A stretch of DNA of 64,000 nt. It comes from CAYNRG01 sp964399545. Its GTDB lineage: Bacteria > Bacillota_I > Bacilli_A > Erysipelotrichales > Erysipelotrichaceae. Where the stretch lies: NCBI GenBank assembly GCA_964399545.1, contig CAYNRG010000003.1:157219-221218 (forward strand), read 5' to 3'. The position numbers were made by a program, and so were the translations under genes. The notes beneath the pieces were generated by a model that made no database searches, had not been told where the DNA came from, and saw only the letters and a list, made by a program, of their open reading frames with translations. Of the stretch, positions 7,346 to 16,716 are shown piece after piece. How positions within the stretch are numbered: position 1 is the first letter of the stretch; each line of letters begins with the position of its first letter.

Positions 7346-8617
7346 TTAAGCTGATTTACTTTCATTTTCTAGCTGTTTTTGTTCTGCTAATACTTCTTGC
7401 TTTTCATAAATTTTAAAAAACGGATAATAAATTAATGTCACTAAGGCAATCAATATAAATAGGAAGATTACTGCCTTTACCGATCCTGTGATTAACCAAG
7501 TCAGAAATGGATATGGAACATACCACATTTCAAATAAAACTGTCGGAATTGGTGCGAATAAAATCATTTTTGTCCCAAACCAAACAGCTAATGGCAAAAT
7601 AATTCCTGTCAAATTCATTGGAATCATTAGAATCGGATTCCACGCAATACATCCAAAAACAACTGGTTCATTGATATTAAATAGACTTGGAACAAAACTA
7701 GCTCTTCCTAGCGCTTTTAATTTCTTACTTTTCGAGAAAGCTAACATAACAACGAGTGGTAAAGTAAAACCTACTCCTCCAACTGCCATATATGCTGTAT
7801 TTACTTCACTAATTGCAAGGTTTAAATTTGCTGGATCAAGCGCTCCTGAATTTGCCATCGCAATATTTGCTGTTATACCTGCTAAGAAGATCGGTTTTGT
7901 AATAGGTGTCATTACCCATGATGAAATTCCCATTGAATACAAGAATGTCCAAGAAAAAACCAATAATGTAAATCCCCATGGTGTTTCTACAACTTGTTTT
8001 AATGGCTCGAATATCGCTAAAATAATTGTATAGACATCCACACTCCACACATCAACAACTAACCAACCGATTACAATAATAAGACCAATCGGTAGCATTG
8101 AATCAAACCAACCTCGTACAAAGTCTGGAACAACAGAATCTTCTTTAAAAAATGATATATTGCTAAAAAGTAACATAACTGACGATACAAATATACCTGA
8201 TAGAATCGCTACAAACATTCCTCCTGCACCTAATGGAGCAACCCATAAAAATCCAATGGTTCCATCAGTAATTACTTGAGGAGTGATAATAATTAAGAAT
8301 AAAATCAATCCCGTAAAAGCTGAAGTAATTCGTTGTTTTCTTTTTCTCTTCTTCTCCATAAAATTAAATGGAATTAGAAAAGAAAGCACCAATGAAACCA
8401 TGCCCATTGTCCAACCAAATGGAGTCCAAAAATCTGGCCACCACGATATTGAAAAATGTGATCCTGGTATTGTTAACATTATAAAAACCGATCCAAGTAA
8501 AATCAATGGTAAAATCTGCATAATGGAATCTTTCATTGTTACAATCCATATATTGCTATTTGCTTTATTTATCTTAGGTGCTACTTTGTTCTCTAAAAAA
8601 TATAATAGTTTTTTCAT
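7346..8617 (-). CDS. PTS system EIIC component, lactose/cellobiose family
   Basis: 423 residues from the ATG at 8617, chosen because GGAGGG lies 4 bases upstream; longer in-frame starts would place that site inside the gene. About ten hydrophobic segments are visible. The FNINEPVVFG motif is the substrate-binding signature of the Lac/Cel EIIC family, which imports and phosphorylates beta-glucosides, lactose, chitobiose and similar sugars. The sugar here cannot be told. It follows the IIB gene in the same operon. No IIA gene, hydrolase or regulator is next to it, so IIA must come from elsewhere. Confidence 0.88.
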   Translation of the reverse strand: MKKLLYFLENKVAPKINKANSNIWIVTMKDSIMQILPLILLGSVFIMLTIPGSHFSISWWPDFWTPFGWTMGMVSLVLSFLIPFNFMEKKRKRKQRITSAFTGLILFLIIITPQVITDGTIGFLWVAPLGAGGMFVAILSGIFVSSVMLLFSNISFFKEDSVVPDFVRGWFDSMLPIGLIIVIGWLVVDVWSVDVYTIILAIFEPLKQVVETPWGFTLLVFSWTFLYSMGISSWVMTPITKPIFLAGITANIAMANSGALDPANLNLAISEVNTAYMAVGGVGFTLPLVVMLAFSKSKKLKALGRASFVPSLFNINEPVVFGCIAWNPILMIPMNLTGIILPLAVWFGTKMILFAPIPTVLFEMWYVPYPFLTWLITGSVKAVIFLFILIALVTLIYYPFFKIYEKQEVLAEQKQLENESKSA

Positions 8618-8689
8618 TTTTCCCTCCATCATTTATCTTTTATTTTCTTAAATTCCCTGATTTCAATCTCCCCTTAAAAAGTAAGAATC

Positions 8690-9004
8690 CTACAGTCCCA
8701 TTACTTCCTTCAAGTGGTTAATTGCTTTTTCACCATTTAATGTAGAATAGTAATCCGCCTTCATCAGAATAACTTTTACTTCCGCTCCATGGATATACTC
8801 TTCCACTTCATCCAAAATGTAAGCTAGATGTGGACCAACCATTAATACATCAATTTCATCAATATAATTTTCAATCTCCGACTCGCTTCTTGCTTTAATA
8901 TCCATGTCTAAGGATTTTTCACTTGCTGCTTTTCTCATATTAGCCGCCATAAATCCTGAGCTAGCCCCAGAGCCACAAACCAATAAAACATTTAATTTTT
9001 TCAT
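8690..9004 (-). CDS. PTS system EIIB component, lactose/cellobiose family
   Basis: 104 residues from the ATG at 9004, which follows GAGAGGAAAT. The upstream in-frame extension lacks a ribosome binding site. The phosphocysteine loop LLVCGSGASSG places the active Cys at residue 10, as in CelA/LicB-type IIB proteins. It takes phosphate from IIA and passes it to the sugar moved by the IIC encoded 72 bases downstream. It is the first gene of a two-gene operon. Confidence 0.88.
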   Translation of the reverse strand: MKKLNVLLVCGSGASSGFMAANMRKAASEKSLDMDIKARSESEIENYIDEIDVLMVGPHLAYILDEVEEYIHGAEVKVILMKADYYSTLNGEKAINHLKEVMGL

Positions 9005-9058
9005 TTCATATTTCCTCTCTAGTACACTGTAGTACATCATGCCTGTCGACAATCACAT

Positions 9059-9085
9059 TTTATAGTACTAGCTGATTTCCCGTCC
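9059..9085 (-). promoter_or_regulatory. Possible promoter of the PTS IIB-IIC operon
   Basis: On the minus strand TGGACG, 16-bp spacer, TATAAA; a moderate match. A GTAC-N6-GTAC dyad lies between it and the IIB start (about 9022-9035) and could be an operator. Confidence 0.3.
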
Positions 9086-9171
9086 ACTTTGTTTTTGCAC
9101 CTTATACGGGGCAAAAATTAGAAATCATCTTCACTAAAATATGGAATGATCTCCTACGATGACAAACTAAA

Positions 9172-9222
9172 AACTCCTTAATTTCTATTGTCCCTTCTCG
9201 GACTTCAGTAAAATAAGGAGTT
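9172..9222 (-). terminator. Terminator of the biotin operon
   Basis: After bioA on the minus strand, AACTCCTTA pairs with TAAGGAGTT and runs into TTT. A smaller GTCC/GGAC hairpin lies in the loop. Confidence 0.65.
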
Positions 9223-9240
9223 CGTAATTTTATTCTTTTA

Positions 9241-10578
9241 CTATAAAACAGCTTTTACTGCTTCATTTACAATAGCTAGCGCTTTGTCTATTTCTGATTT
9301 TGTAATTGTCAATGGCGGATTAAAATATAAAACATCTCCCAATGGACGTAGCACCAATCCTAGCTTTAATGCTTCTTTATATATAGCATATCCAACTCTT
9401 CTCTTCCCATCAAAATTTTTTTTAGTTTTTCTATCTTCTACTAACTCAATCGCGTGAACTAACCCAATGGAACGTATTTCTCCAACATGAATGTGATGAT
9501 TAAATATTTCCTTCATGCGTTGATTTAAGTATCGGGCCGTTTCATGTGACTTTTCAATTACTCTTTCTTCTTTCAGTACCTTTATAACAGCTAGCGCTGC
9601 TGCACATCCTAATGGATTGCCACTATATGTATGACTATGCATAAATGCTCTATGATTATTATAATCATCATAGAATGCATTATATATTTTTTCAGTAGTC
9701 ACCGTAATTGACATCGGAAGATATCCTCCGGTCAATCCCTTTGATAAACAAATAATATCTGGTGAAATATCTGCATGATCACAGGCAAACATTTTTCCTG
9801 TTCGACCAAAACCTGTTGCAATTTCATCTGCTATTAAAAGTACATTATGTTCATCACAAAGCTCTCTCAGTTTTTTTAGGTATGCTGGTGGATAAATCCT
9901 CATCCCTCCTGCACCTTGAAGAAGAGGTTCAATAATAAGTGCAGCACTATTGTCGGCAAATTGGTCAAATATTTCCTCAGCTTTTTCAGCACAAGGACAA
10001 GCACAGTCTTCTCTATGCTTACCATAAGGACATCGATAGCAATCCGGAGCTTCAATTTGAATGGTATCCATTAACATCGGCTTATACATCTTCGCATACA
10101 AATCCATCGCTCCAACAGATAATGCACCTAATGTTTCGCCATGATACCCTCCAGATAAACAGATAAATTTTGTTTTTTGTTTATTCCCTGTTTGATGGTG
10201 ATATTGAAAAGCCATCTTTAACGCACATTCTACAGAAGCAGAACCATTATCTGAAAAGTTAAACTTTGTTAGGCCTTTAGGTAAAACTTCTACCAACTCT
10301 TCACATAGCCGCACAGCTCCCTCATGAGTAAAGTTAGCAAAAATAACATGCTCTAGTTTATCCAACTGATTTTTTATACTCCTTGAAACACCTTCATGAC
10401 AATGGCCGAGTAAATTGCACCACCAGGAGCTAACAATATCAATATACTCTTTTCCTTCTGTATCATAGAGATATACTCCTTTAGCATGATCAATCGGAAT
10501 TGGAGCAAGAGTCTCATAATCCTTCATTTGAGAACAAGGATGCCAAACATATTTTAAGTCGCGTTGAGATAGTGTCAT
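9241..10578 (-). CDS. bioA: Adenosylmethionine--8-amino-7-oxononanoate aminotransferase (DAPA synthase)
   Basis: 445 residues, a class-III aminotransferase. The BioA opening WHPCSQMKDYE, the helix motif DEIATGFGRTG and the PLP lysine in LSKGLTGG (Lys280) are present. It converts KAPA to DAPA with S-adenosylmethionine as amino donor. A Cys-rich insert (C180, C183, C192, C194, C196) lies mid-protein; I recall similar inserts in one BioA subfamily of Gram-positives, so it is not taken as abnormal. It is last in the birA-bioY-bioB-bioD-bioA operon. Its start overlaps the bioD stop (TAATG). Confidence 0.93.
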   Translation of the reverse strand: MTLSQRDLKYVWHPCSQMKDYETLAPIPIDHAKGVYLYDTEGKEYIDIVSSWWCNLLGHCHEGVSRSIKNQLDKLEHVIFANFTHEGAVRLCEELVEVLPKGLTKFNFSDNGSASVECALKMAFQYHHQTGNKQKTKFICLSGGYHGETLGALSVGAMDLYAKMYKPMLMDTIQIEAPDCYRCPYGKHREDCACPCAEKAEEIFDQFADNSAALIIEPLLQGAGGMRIYPPAYLKKLRELCDEHNVLLIADEIATGFGRTGKMFACDHADISPDIICLSKGLTGGYLPMSITVTTEKIYNAFYDDYNNHRAFMHSHTYSGNPLGCAAALAVIKVLKEERVIEKSHETARYLNQRMKEIFNHHIHVGEIRSIGLVHAIELVEDRKTKKNFDGKRRVGYAIYKEALKLGLVLRPLGDVLYFNPPLTITKSEIDKALAIVNEAVKAVL

Positions 10579-11258
10579 TAACTTCCCTCCTTAAATAATT
10601 CTTTCAATTGTTCCTTATTCAAATCAAGCTCCATTGCACCATGCCTTACTGTTGCAATAACTTTCTCATTGGTTAACTCTTCTATCATTCTTAAATTATC
10701 TTGATGTAAGTAGCTGCCATCATAATTGTTTAAAATAATCCCTCGAATAGGTACCTTTTGCGAATGCAAATAAGATACAGTTAAAACAGTAGCGTTTATC
10801 GTTCCCAACCCTGCATCTGCGACAATAATTGTGGCCAATTGAAATTCTTTCACTAAATCAATTAGCATTATTTTTTCATCATCGAAACGCAGTGGACAAA
10901 TGATTCCGCCACTTCCCTCCATTAAAATATACTCATACAAATTTCGTACTACTTGAAAATCTTTTTTTACTTTCCTTAAATTTAATGGGTTTCCTTCTAT
11001 TTTTGCAGCAAGATGTGGTGAAACAGGAGTTTTATAAAGATAGGATAGCAAGGTTTCTTCTAATTGATTAATATTCGCTATTTGATTAACATACCCTGCA
11101 TCGCTAAGTAGACAGCTCTCTGCACCACTTGCTGCAGCTTTATAATAGCCACAATTTATACCTTCCTCAATCATCTTCTTGATTAAAAGAGCACTAATAA
11201 ATGTCTTTCCTACGTCTGTTGCTGTTCCTGTCACAAATAATGCTTTTCCTTTATTCAT
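10578..11258 (-). CDS. bioD: Dethiobiotin synthetase
   Basis: 226 residues from the ATG at 11258, which overlaps the end of bioB and has GAGGTC about 9 bases upstream. The P-loop GTATDVGKT (residues 11-19) and EGSGGIICP are the BioD signatures. It closes the ureido ring of biotin from DAPA, CO2 and ATP. It sits between bioB and bioA with coupled start and stop codons on both sides. Confidence 0.93.
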   Translation of the reverse strand: MNKGKALFVTGTATDVGKTFISALLIKKMIEEGINCGYYKAAASGAESCLLSDAGYVNQIANINQLEETLLSYLYKTPVSPHLAAKIEGNPLNLRKVKKDFQVVRNLYEYILMEGSGGIICPLRFDDEKIMLIDLVKEFQLATIIVADAGLGTINATVLTVSYLHSQKVPIRGIILNNYDGSYLHQDNLRMIEELTNEKVIATVRHGAMELDLNKEQLKELFKEGS

Positions 11259-12219
11259 GAAGCTTGACCTCAAATCCTAATTCTCTAATCATTTGTAAAT
11301 CAGTTTCAACACTAATACCCGTTGTGGTAAGCATGTCTCCTGAAATAGCCGCATTGGCTCCTGATTCAAAGCATCTCTTTCCTTGATCTTCTAATAGACC
11401 TCTTCCGCCGGCAAGACGAATAAATGTATCCGGGAGAATAAATCGATAGATCGCAACAATCCGAACTAATTCTTCATCCGTTAAAGGGATGTTACTTTGA
11501 CATGGAGTTCCTTGTATTGGGTTTAAAAGATTAATAGGAACACTCTTTATCCCCAGCTTAACTAAAGAAAATGCTAAGTCAATTCTATCTTCAACGCTTT
11601 CTCCAAGGCCAAAGATTCCGCCACTACACACATTCATCCCAGCTTCTTTTGCAGCAGTTATCGAAGACACTTTATCTTCAAAATGATGCGTTGTACACAT
11701 CTTTGGAAAATAATGAGAAGACGTTTCCAAATTATTATGAATTCTTTTTAATCCTGCATGGAATAACTTTTCATATTGATCCTTTGTCAATAATCCAAAC
11801 GACCCACAAATTTGGATATTCACCTTGCCTTTAAGTTCTTCTATTATTTGACAAACCTTGTCTATCTCAGCATTCTCTAAATTTCTTCCAGAAGTAACCA
11901 GTGAATACCTTAAAATTCCTTTTTCAGCGTGATATCTTGCATGTTTAATAATCTCTTCTGAAGCAAGTAATGGATATACTTCACAATTTGTATCAAAGTG
12001 AGTAGACTGCGCACAATATTTACAATTCTCACTGCAACGCCCACTTTTTGCGTTAATGATCGTACAAATATCAAAGACATTCTTACAAAAATGCTCTCTA
12101 ATCTCATTGGCTGCTTTGGATAACTCTTCTAGATTTTGATTGTATAGTTCCATCGCTTGAGATTTGGTAATTGCTTTTCCTTCTAGTATCTGATTCTTGC
12201 ATAATTGAACAATACTCAT
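11251..12219 (-). CDS. bioB: Biotin synthase (radical SAM)
   Basis: 322 residues. The radical-SAM cluster motif CSENCKYC (Cys62, Cys66, Cys69) is intact, followed by conserved BioB blocks such as YSLVTSGR and NLLNPIQGTP. It inserts sulphur into dethiobiotin using two Fe-S clusters. It follows bioY after a 6-base gap and overlaps bioD by 8 bases. Confidence 0.95.
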   Translation of the reverse strand: MSIVQLCKNQILEGKAITKSQAMELYNQNLEELSKAANEIREHFCKNVFDICTIINAKSGRCSENCKYCAQSTHFDTNCEVYPLLASEEIIKHARYHAEKGILRYSLVTSGRNLENAEIDKVCQIIEELKGKVNIQICGSFGLLTKDQYEKLFHAGLKRIHNNLETSSHYFPKMCTTHHFEDKVSSITAAKEAGMNVCSGGIFGLGESVEDRIDLAFSLVKLGIKSVPINLLNPIQGTPCQSNIPLTDEELVRIVAIYRFILPDTFIRLAGGRGLLEDQGKRCFESGANAAISGDMLTTTGISVETDLQMIRELGFEVKLHE

Positions 12220-12225
12220 ACCAAC

Positions 12226-12768
12226 CTACTTTCTTATTACAGGAAGTAATCGATCTGCAATTATCGTAGCAATCCCACACAAGACTAAATCTCCTGGTAT
12301 CGGAATTAAAAATCCAGATAAAAACAATGGCCACCAACCAATTGGCTTACCCAAATAAAAATTACTAATTCCATAAAAATAAATAAGCCCTACTGCATAT
12401 ACGCAAAGAATACCTACCAAATTCGCGCATAATAACCTTTTAAAAGAAGGATTTTTTGTTGCATGTGCAATCTTTCCTGTAACATAAGCTCCTACACAAA
12501 ATCCAATTAAATAACCAAAAGTCGGTTTAAAGATATAGGCAATTCCTCCCCCATTAGCAAAAATAGGTAATCCCATTAATCCAAGGATAATATACAAACC
12601 TACACTCAGAGCTCCCAAACGAGCACCAAGAAGCGCTCCCGCTAATGTTGTAAATAAAATTTGTAATGTAAATGGAATCACTGGTATCGGAACTTTTATA
12701 AATGCTCCCGCTGCTGCTAAAGCTGTAAATAGACTAACTAAGCACATCTCTTTTATTGTCATTTTCAT
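12226..12768 (-). CDS. bioY: Biotin ECF transporter substrate-binding subunit
   Basis: 180 residues with about six hydrophobic segments. The VPIPVIPFTLQ stretch and the LGLPIF/GGIAYIFKPTFGY region are typical of BioY. It is the S-component that captures biotin and works with a shared energy-coupling module encoded elsewhere. The start ATG overlaps the birA stop (ATGA). Its presence with partial biosynthesis genes means the cell can both import and make the vitamin. Confidence 0.92.
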   Translation of the reverse strand: MKMTIKEMCLVSLFTALAAAGAFIKVPIPVIPFTLQILFTTLAGALLGARLGALSVGLYIILGLMGLPIFANGGGIAYIFKPTFGYLIGFCVGAYVTGKIAHATKNPSFKRLLCANLVGILCVYAVGLIYFYGISNFYLGKPIGWWPLFLSGFLIPIPGDLVLCGIATIIADRLLPVIRK

Positions 12769-13748
12769 TGTTCTTTTTCTCCTTTAATTTTTTTAATTCT
12801 TATCTCTCCGCTTGATAATGTTTCAATAGTTTTATCCTCATTTTCAATTCGCAAATTGCAATTCTCATCAATATCTAACACCTTGGCTTTTCTCTCATTT
12901 TCCCCTTGAATTACAAGCACTTCTTTCCCTATAACAAAGCTTAAAGACTTATATTTTCTTGCTGTTTCTTCAAAAGGAATATCCTTATAAATTTCAAAAA
13001 ATTCATTGATAATTTCTGCTACTATCTTTCCTTTGAGCCCACTTTTAATTTCTTCGCTTACACTTCCTGCTATATTCTTGATATCTTTAGGAAAACCTCC
13101 TTGAGGGGGATACACATTAATGCCAATCCCTAAGATAATGTACTCTGCTTTATTAGTTTCTAAACTAAAAGCTCCTTGTGTCAAAATTCCACAAACCTTC
13201 TTTTCCTCATAGAAAATATCATTAACCCACTTAATACCCGGTTCAATTCCAAGTGTATTTTTTAATGCGTTACATACTGCTACCGCAGCCATCGTAGTCA
13301 CTCTAACTGCTTGTGTACTTTCTAAGTTTGGCTTCAAGAGAATACTAAAGTAAACTCCTGTATTTTGAGGAGAATAAAAGTTTCTATTTAATCTTCCTAC
13401 ACCTTTTTCTTGTGCGCTAGCTACGACAACTAACCCCTCTGGTTCATTGATTTGATCTTTAACTAAGTCATTTGTTGAAGAAACTCGGTCATGATATTGA
13501 ACAGAAAAAAGCGATGAATTTCTCAAATGCTTTGTAATTGATTCACGACTTAAAATATCATTTCTATCTGTCAATCTATAGCCTTTATTGGAAATAGCTT
13601 CAATACTATAACCTTCTTCTTTTAGAGATTTTATCCCTTTCCAAATAGCTGTTCGTGTAACGCTAAATGATTCGGCTAAATTTTCTCCTGATAGGTATTT
13701 ATCTCTATTTTCATTCAGGAGATTCAATAAGTTATTTTTTAATGTCAT
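12765..13748 (-). CDS. birA: Biotin--protein ligase and biotin operon repressor
   Basis: 327 residues from the ATG at 13748. The longer in-frame start is rejected because that TTG codon is the first three bases of the -35 box. An N-terminal winged helix-turn-helix (about residues 5-60) is followed by the ligase domain with VSSTNDLVK, the biotin-adenylate loop EKGVGRLNRNF (usually GRGRxGR; the G-x-G-R core is kept) and KWVNDIF. A C-terminal SH3-like domain follows. It makes biotinyl-AMP, transfers biotin to carboxylases and, when biotin is plentiful, represses its own operon through the operator just upstream. Confidence 0.9.
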   Translation of the reverse strand: MTLKNNLLNLLNENRDKYLSGENLAESFSVTRTAIWKGIKSLKEEGYSIEAISNKGYRLTDRNDILSRESITKHLRNSSLFSVQYHDRVSSTNDLVKDQINEPEGLVVVASAQEKGVGRLNRNFYSPQNTGVYFSILLKPNLESTQAVRVTTMAAVAVCNALKNTLGIEPGIKWVNDIFYEEKKVCGILTQGAFSLETNKAEYIILGIGINVYPPQGGFPKDIKNIAGSVSEEIKSGLKGKIVAEIINEFFEIYKDIPFEETARKYKSLSFVIGKEVLVIQGENERKAKVLDIDENCNLRIENEDKTIETLSSGEIRIKKIKGEKEQ

Positions 13749-13767
13749 ATTAGTCACCACCTGCCCA

Positions 13768-13825
13768 AGTATACTATGACCATCTTCTATTGTCAACTTA
13801 TCGAAAATTATAAAGTTAACAATAG
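13768..13825 (-). promoter_or_regulatory. Promoter and BirA-type operator of the biotin operon
   Basis: On the minus strand a perfect TTGACA (13796-13791), 17-bp spacer, TATACT (13773-13768). The -35 box lies inside a long inverted repeat at 13787-13825. Its 13-bp arms (CTATTGTCAACTT and AAGTTAACAATAG) pair at 12 of 13 positions around a 13-bp centre. The TTGTYAAC arms with 17 bp between them fit the known BirA operator layout in Bacillota. BirA autoregulation is therefore strongly suggested. Confidence 0.78.
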
Positions 13826-13854
13826 GATTGAACCTTTATCCTTCATTTCTTCAT

Positions 13855-13889
13855 TAAAAAAGGTAATTTCAATTTATTTAAAATTACCT
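13855..13889 (-). terminator. Terminator of lysS
   Basis: A perfect 9-bp stem AGGTAATTT / AAATTACCT, then a T run on the minus strand, about 20 bases after the lysS stop. Confidence 0.75.
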
Positions 13890-13908
13890 CTTGTTCTCTT
13901 TTTTAATT

Positions 13909-15399
13909 TTATTTAGACCGTTCTTTCATATGAGGGAACAATAATACTTCACGTATAGACTCTGAGTTAGTCAATAACATAATAAAGCGATCAATCCCTA
14001 TTCCAATTCCTCCCGTTGGTGGAAGTCCATATTCTAATGCCTCAACATAATCAATATCCATTTCTGTTGCTTCATCATCTCCTAATTCTTTTAACTTAAG
14101 CTGAGCTTCAAATCGTTCTCTTTGATCAATTGGATCATTAAGCTCTGTAAATGCATTTGAATACTCCATTCCATGAATTAAAAGTTCAAAGCGATCCGTA
14201 AAACGAGGATCATCCGCATTTTTCTTTGCTAGTGGAGAGATTTCTACTGGATGTCCATAAACAAATGTTGGTTGTTCAATTTTATCTTCACAGAATTCCT
14301 CAAAGAATAAGTTAATAATTTGCCCTACAGATTCTTGATGTTTTTCTACTTTTACATGCTTTTCCTTCGCTAAGGCTAAGGCTTGTTCTAATGTAATTTG
14401 TTGCCAAAAATCAACTCCTGTTACCTCTTTTACTGCATCAACCATATGCCAACGCTTAAATGGAGCTTTTAATGAAACTGTTTTATCTCCAAATTCAAAA
14501 TCTGTTTTATTAAATACTTCTAGGGCCACACTTTCAAATAATTCTTCATTTAATTGCATCATTCCCTCTACATCTGTATAGGCAACATAAGCTTCTACAG
14601 TTGTAAACTCCGGGTTATGTCGTGTAGACATACCTTCATTTCTGAAGAGACGACCAATTTCATAAACACCCTCAAGTCCACCTACAATTAAACGCTTCAG
14701 TGGTAATTCTGTCGCAATTCGTAAATAAAAATCCATATCTAGTGTATTATGATGAGTCACAAATGGACGAGCTGCTGCTCCCCCTAGAATAGGTTGTAAA
14801 ATTGGAGTTTCTACTTCAATTAATCCACGACGATCAAAATAATGTTGAATGGCACGAATGATACGTGGGCGTGTCATCGCAATTTCTCTACTTCTTTCAT
14901 TCATGATTAGATCAACATAACGACGACGATAGCGTTCTTCAACATCTTGAAGCCCATGAAACTTCTCAGGAAGTGGGCGTAGTGCTTTGGTTAAATGAGT
15001 ATACTCTTGAACTTTAATCGATAATTCCCCAGTGTTTGTTTTCATCAAGCATCCACTTACTCCCACAATATCTCCAATATCATGAGACTTAAAGATTTCA
15101 TAAACTTCCTCACCAACAACTCCTTTATTAATCACCACTTGAAGTTGCCCATCACGGTCTTGAAGATGCATAAAGCCAAGTTTCCCCATACGACGCTTGG
15201 TCATAATTCTTCCTGCAAAAGAAACTTCAATCTTCATTTCTTCTAGCTCTTCTTTGGTTTTTTCATCATAAGTTTCTTTTAATTCTTTTGAATTATGAGT
15301 TCGCTCAAATCTCTTTCCAAAAGGATCAATTCCTTTTTCTTTTAATTCTTCCATCTTCTCACGACGAATAATTTCTTGTTCTGATAAGTTTTGTTTCAT
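13909..15399 (-). CDS. lysS: Lysyl-tRNA synthetase, class II
   Basis: 496 residues. It has an N-terminal OB-fold anticodon domain (about 55-165) and a class-II catalytic core with motif 2 (FRNEGMSTRHNPEFT) and motif 3 (GIGIGIDRFIMLL). It charges tRNA-Lys. Transcription is controlled by a T-box leader immediately upstream, and its own promoter overlaps the dusB stop codon. AGGAGG precedes the ATG. The hslO-dusB-lysS order matches that in Bacillus. Confidence 0.96.
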   Translation of the reverse strand: MKQNLSEQEIIRREKMEELKEKGIDPFGKRFERTHNSKELKETYDEKTKEELEEMKIEVSFAGRIMTKRRMGKLGFMHLQDRDGQLQVVINKGVVGEEVYEIFKSHDIGDIVGVSGCLMKTNTGELSIKVQEYTHLTKALRPLPEKFHGLQDVEERYRRRYVDLIMNERSREIAMTRPRIIRAIQHYFDRRGLIEVETPILQPILGGAAARPFVTHHNTLDMDFYLRIATELPLKRLIVGGLEGVYEIGRLFRNEGMSTRHNPEFTTVEAYVAYTDVEGMMQLNEELFESVALEVFNKTDFEFGDKTVSLKAPFKRWHMVDAVKEVTGVDFWQQITLEQALALAKEKHVKVEKHQESVGQIINLFFEEFCEDKIEQPTFVYGHPVEISPLAKKNADDPRFTDRFELLIHGMEYSNAFTELNDPIDQRERFEAQLKLKELGDDEATEMDIDYVEALEYGLPPTGGIGIGIDRFIMLLTNSESIREVLLFPHMKERSK

Positions 15400-15417
15400 T
15401 TCTATTGCCTCCTGATA

Positions 15418-15645
15418 AAATAAAAAACTCCCCTCCGCTAGGGACGAGAGTTAACATCGTGGTACCACCCTAATTCATGACTAAATCACTTTAATCATCT
15501 TTATGACTTTATAAGTCTAATTCTTAACGCGAATCAACGATTAGCTCCAAGTCTTTTTTCTTATCATTCCGGGTTATCCATTTCCACCGTCTGGACTCTC
15601 TTTGAACTCTAGAACGAAAATACTCTTCTCTTCATGGCTATTGCC
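15418..15645 (-). promoter_or_regulatory. T-box riboswitch leader of lysS
   Basis: The conserved T-box core GGGTGGTACCACG lies at about 15458-15472 (minus strand). It is followed by a terminator made of CTCTCGTCCCT and AGGGGAG ending in TTTTTT. Upstream is a Stem I region with GAGAGTCCAGACGGTGG-like elements. The specifier region near 15551-15565 is A-rich (AAG AAA AAA GAC), which fits a lysine codon, though I could not fold Stem I to fix the exact triplet. Uncharged tRNA-Lys would stabilise the antiterminator and switch lysS on. Confidence 0.88.
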
Positions 15646-15650
15646 TTATG

Positions 15651-15679
15651 ATTATATCCTATCATCCTTTAAAAATCAA
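15651..15679 (-). promoter_or_regulatory. Promoter of the T-box-lysS transcript
   Basis: TTGATT, 17-bp spacer, TATAAT on the minus strand. The -35 box overlaps the dusB stop codon. Confidence 0.7.
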
Positions 15680-16716
15680 ATTTTATCATCACAGTTGGAG
15701 TTTTCGTTTTTCTTTCTCCTTATATACTCATGATGCTCTTCTTCTTTTACATCAAGAAATCGAAGATAATCATAAAACAAATTCTTCATGTCATCATAAG
15801 TTTTAAAAGTACTACATTGGTTTTTAATTTGGGCACTAAATGGCATTCCTTGTAAATACCAGCTCGCAAGGCCTCTCATTTGTCGCATTGCAATAGCTTC
15901 TCCACGTAGATTACATAATCTCTTGGCATGTTCAAGCGCCATATCCACTCGTGTTTCATAGCTCGCTTTTTCATTCTCTTTTCCATCAAAGTAATCAACA
16001 ATCTCTTTGATTAAAAAAGGATTCCCTATCGCTCCGCGGCCAATCATAACAGCATCACATCCTGTTTCTTTTAACCGCTTAATTGCATCTTCTTTAGAGT
16101 GAATATCTCCATTTCCAATTACAGGGATACTTACAGCCTCTTTTACCTTCTTTACCCACATCCAATCCGCTTCACCTTCATACAGTTGTCCGCGTGATCG
16201 ACCATGTAAGGCAATCGCAGCAACACCCACTTCTTCTAGTCGCTTTGCTAATTCTACGCAATTGATTTTATCTTTAGTCCAGCCTATACGCATCTTAACT
16301 GTTACCGGTTTATCTACTACTTGAATAATATTTCGAACTAATTCCACCGCATAATCAATATCTTTCATCAGTGCAGATCCTGCATTACTTTTTACAATTT
16401 TCGTCACCGGGCAACCCATATTTATATCAATGATGTCACAGCTTGTTTTTTTATCTAGATATTTTGCAGCCTCCACCATCGAAGGAAGATCATGTCCAAA
16501 AAGTTGCATCACAAGAGGATGTTCTTGTTCAGAAGACTGACACATTTCAATGGTCTTCTTGCTTTGAAACTGAAGAGCCTTATCACTAATCATCTCTGTA
16601 TAAACTAATCCTGCTCCCATTTCAAAACAAATCTCTCGAAAGGCCAAGTTACTTACTCCAGCCATTGGAGCAATTACAACCGGATTTTCAATTTCAACAT
16701 TACCTATCTTCCACAT
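15676..16716 (-). CDS. dusB: tRNA-dihydrouridine synthase (DusB family)
   Basis: 346 residues. The FMN-barrel opening VIAPMAGVSN, the catalytic-Cys segment NMGCPVTKIVKSNAGSAL, KMRIGW and ALHGRSRGQ are clear Dus motifs. It reduces uridines in the tRNA D-loop using NADPH and FMN. The ATG overlaps the end of hslO by 13 bases and has AAGGA upstream. It lies in the conserved hslO-dusB-lysS run. Confidence 0.92.
   Translation of the reverse strand: MWKIGNVEIENPVVIAPMAGVSNLAFREICFEMGAGLVYTEMISDKALQFQSKKTIEMCQSSEQEHPLVMQLFGHDLPSMVEAAKYLDKKTSCDIIDINMGCPVTKIVKSNAGSALMKDIDYAVELVRNIIQVVDKPVTVKMRIGWTKDKINCVELAKRLEEVGVAAIALHGRSRGQLYEGEADWMWVKKVKEAVSIPVIGNGDIHSKEDAIKRLKETGCDAVMIGRGAIGNPFLIKEIVDYFDGKENEKASYETRVDMALEHAKRLCNLRGEAIAMRQMRGLASWYLQGMPFSAQIKNQCSTFKTYDDMKNLFYDYLRFLDVKEEEHHEYIRRKKNENSNCDDKI

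Noticed and set aside
7488..8033. Long plus-strand frame opposite the PTS IIC gene
   Set aside because: It lies fully inside a well-supported IIC gene on the other strand and has no start signal or domain.
13749..13796. Longer N-terminus of BirA
   Set aside because: The codons coincide with the -35 box, spacer and operator; the ATG at 13748 has a ribosome binding site and begins the winged-helix domain.
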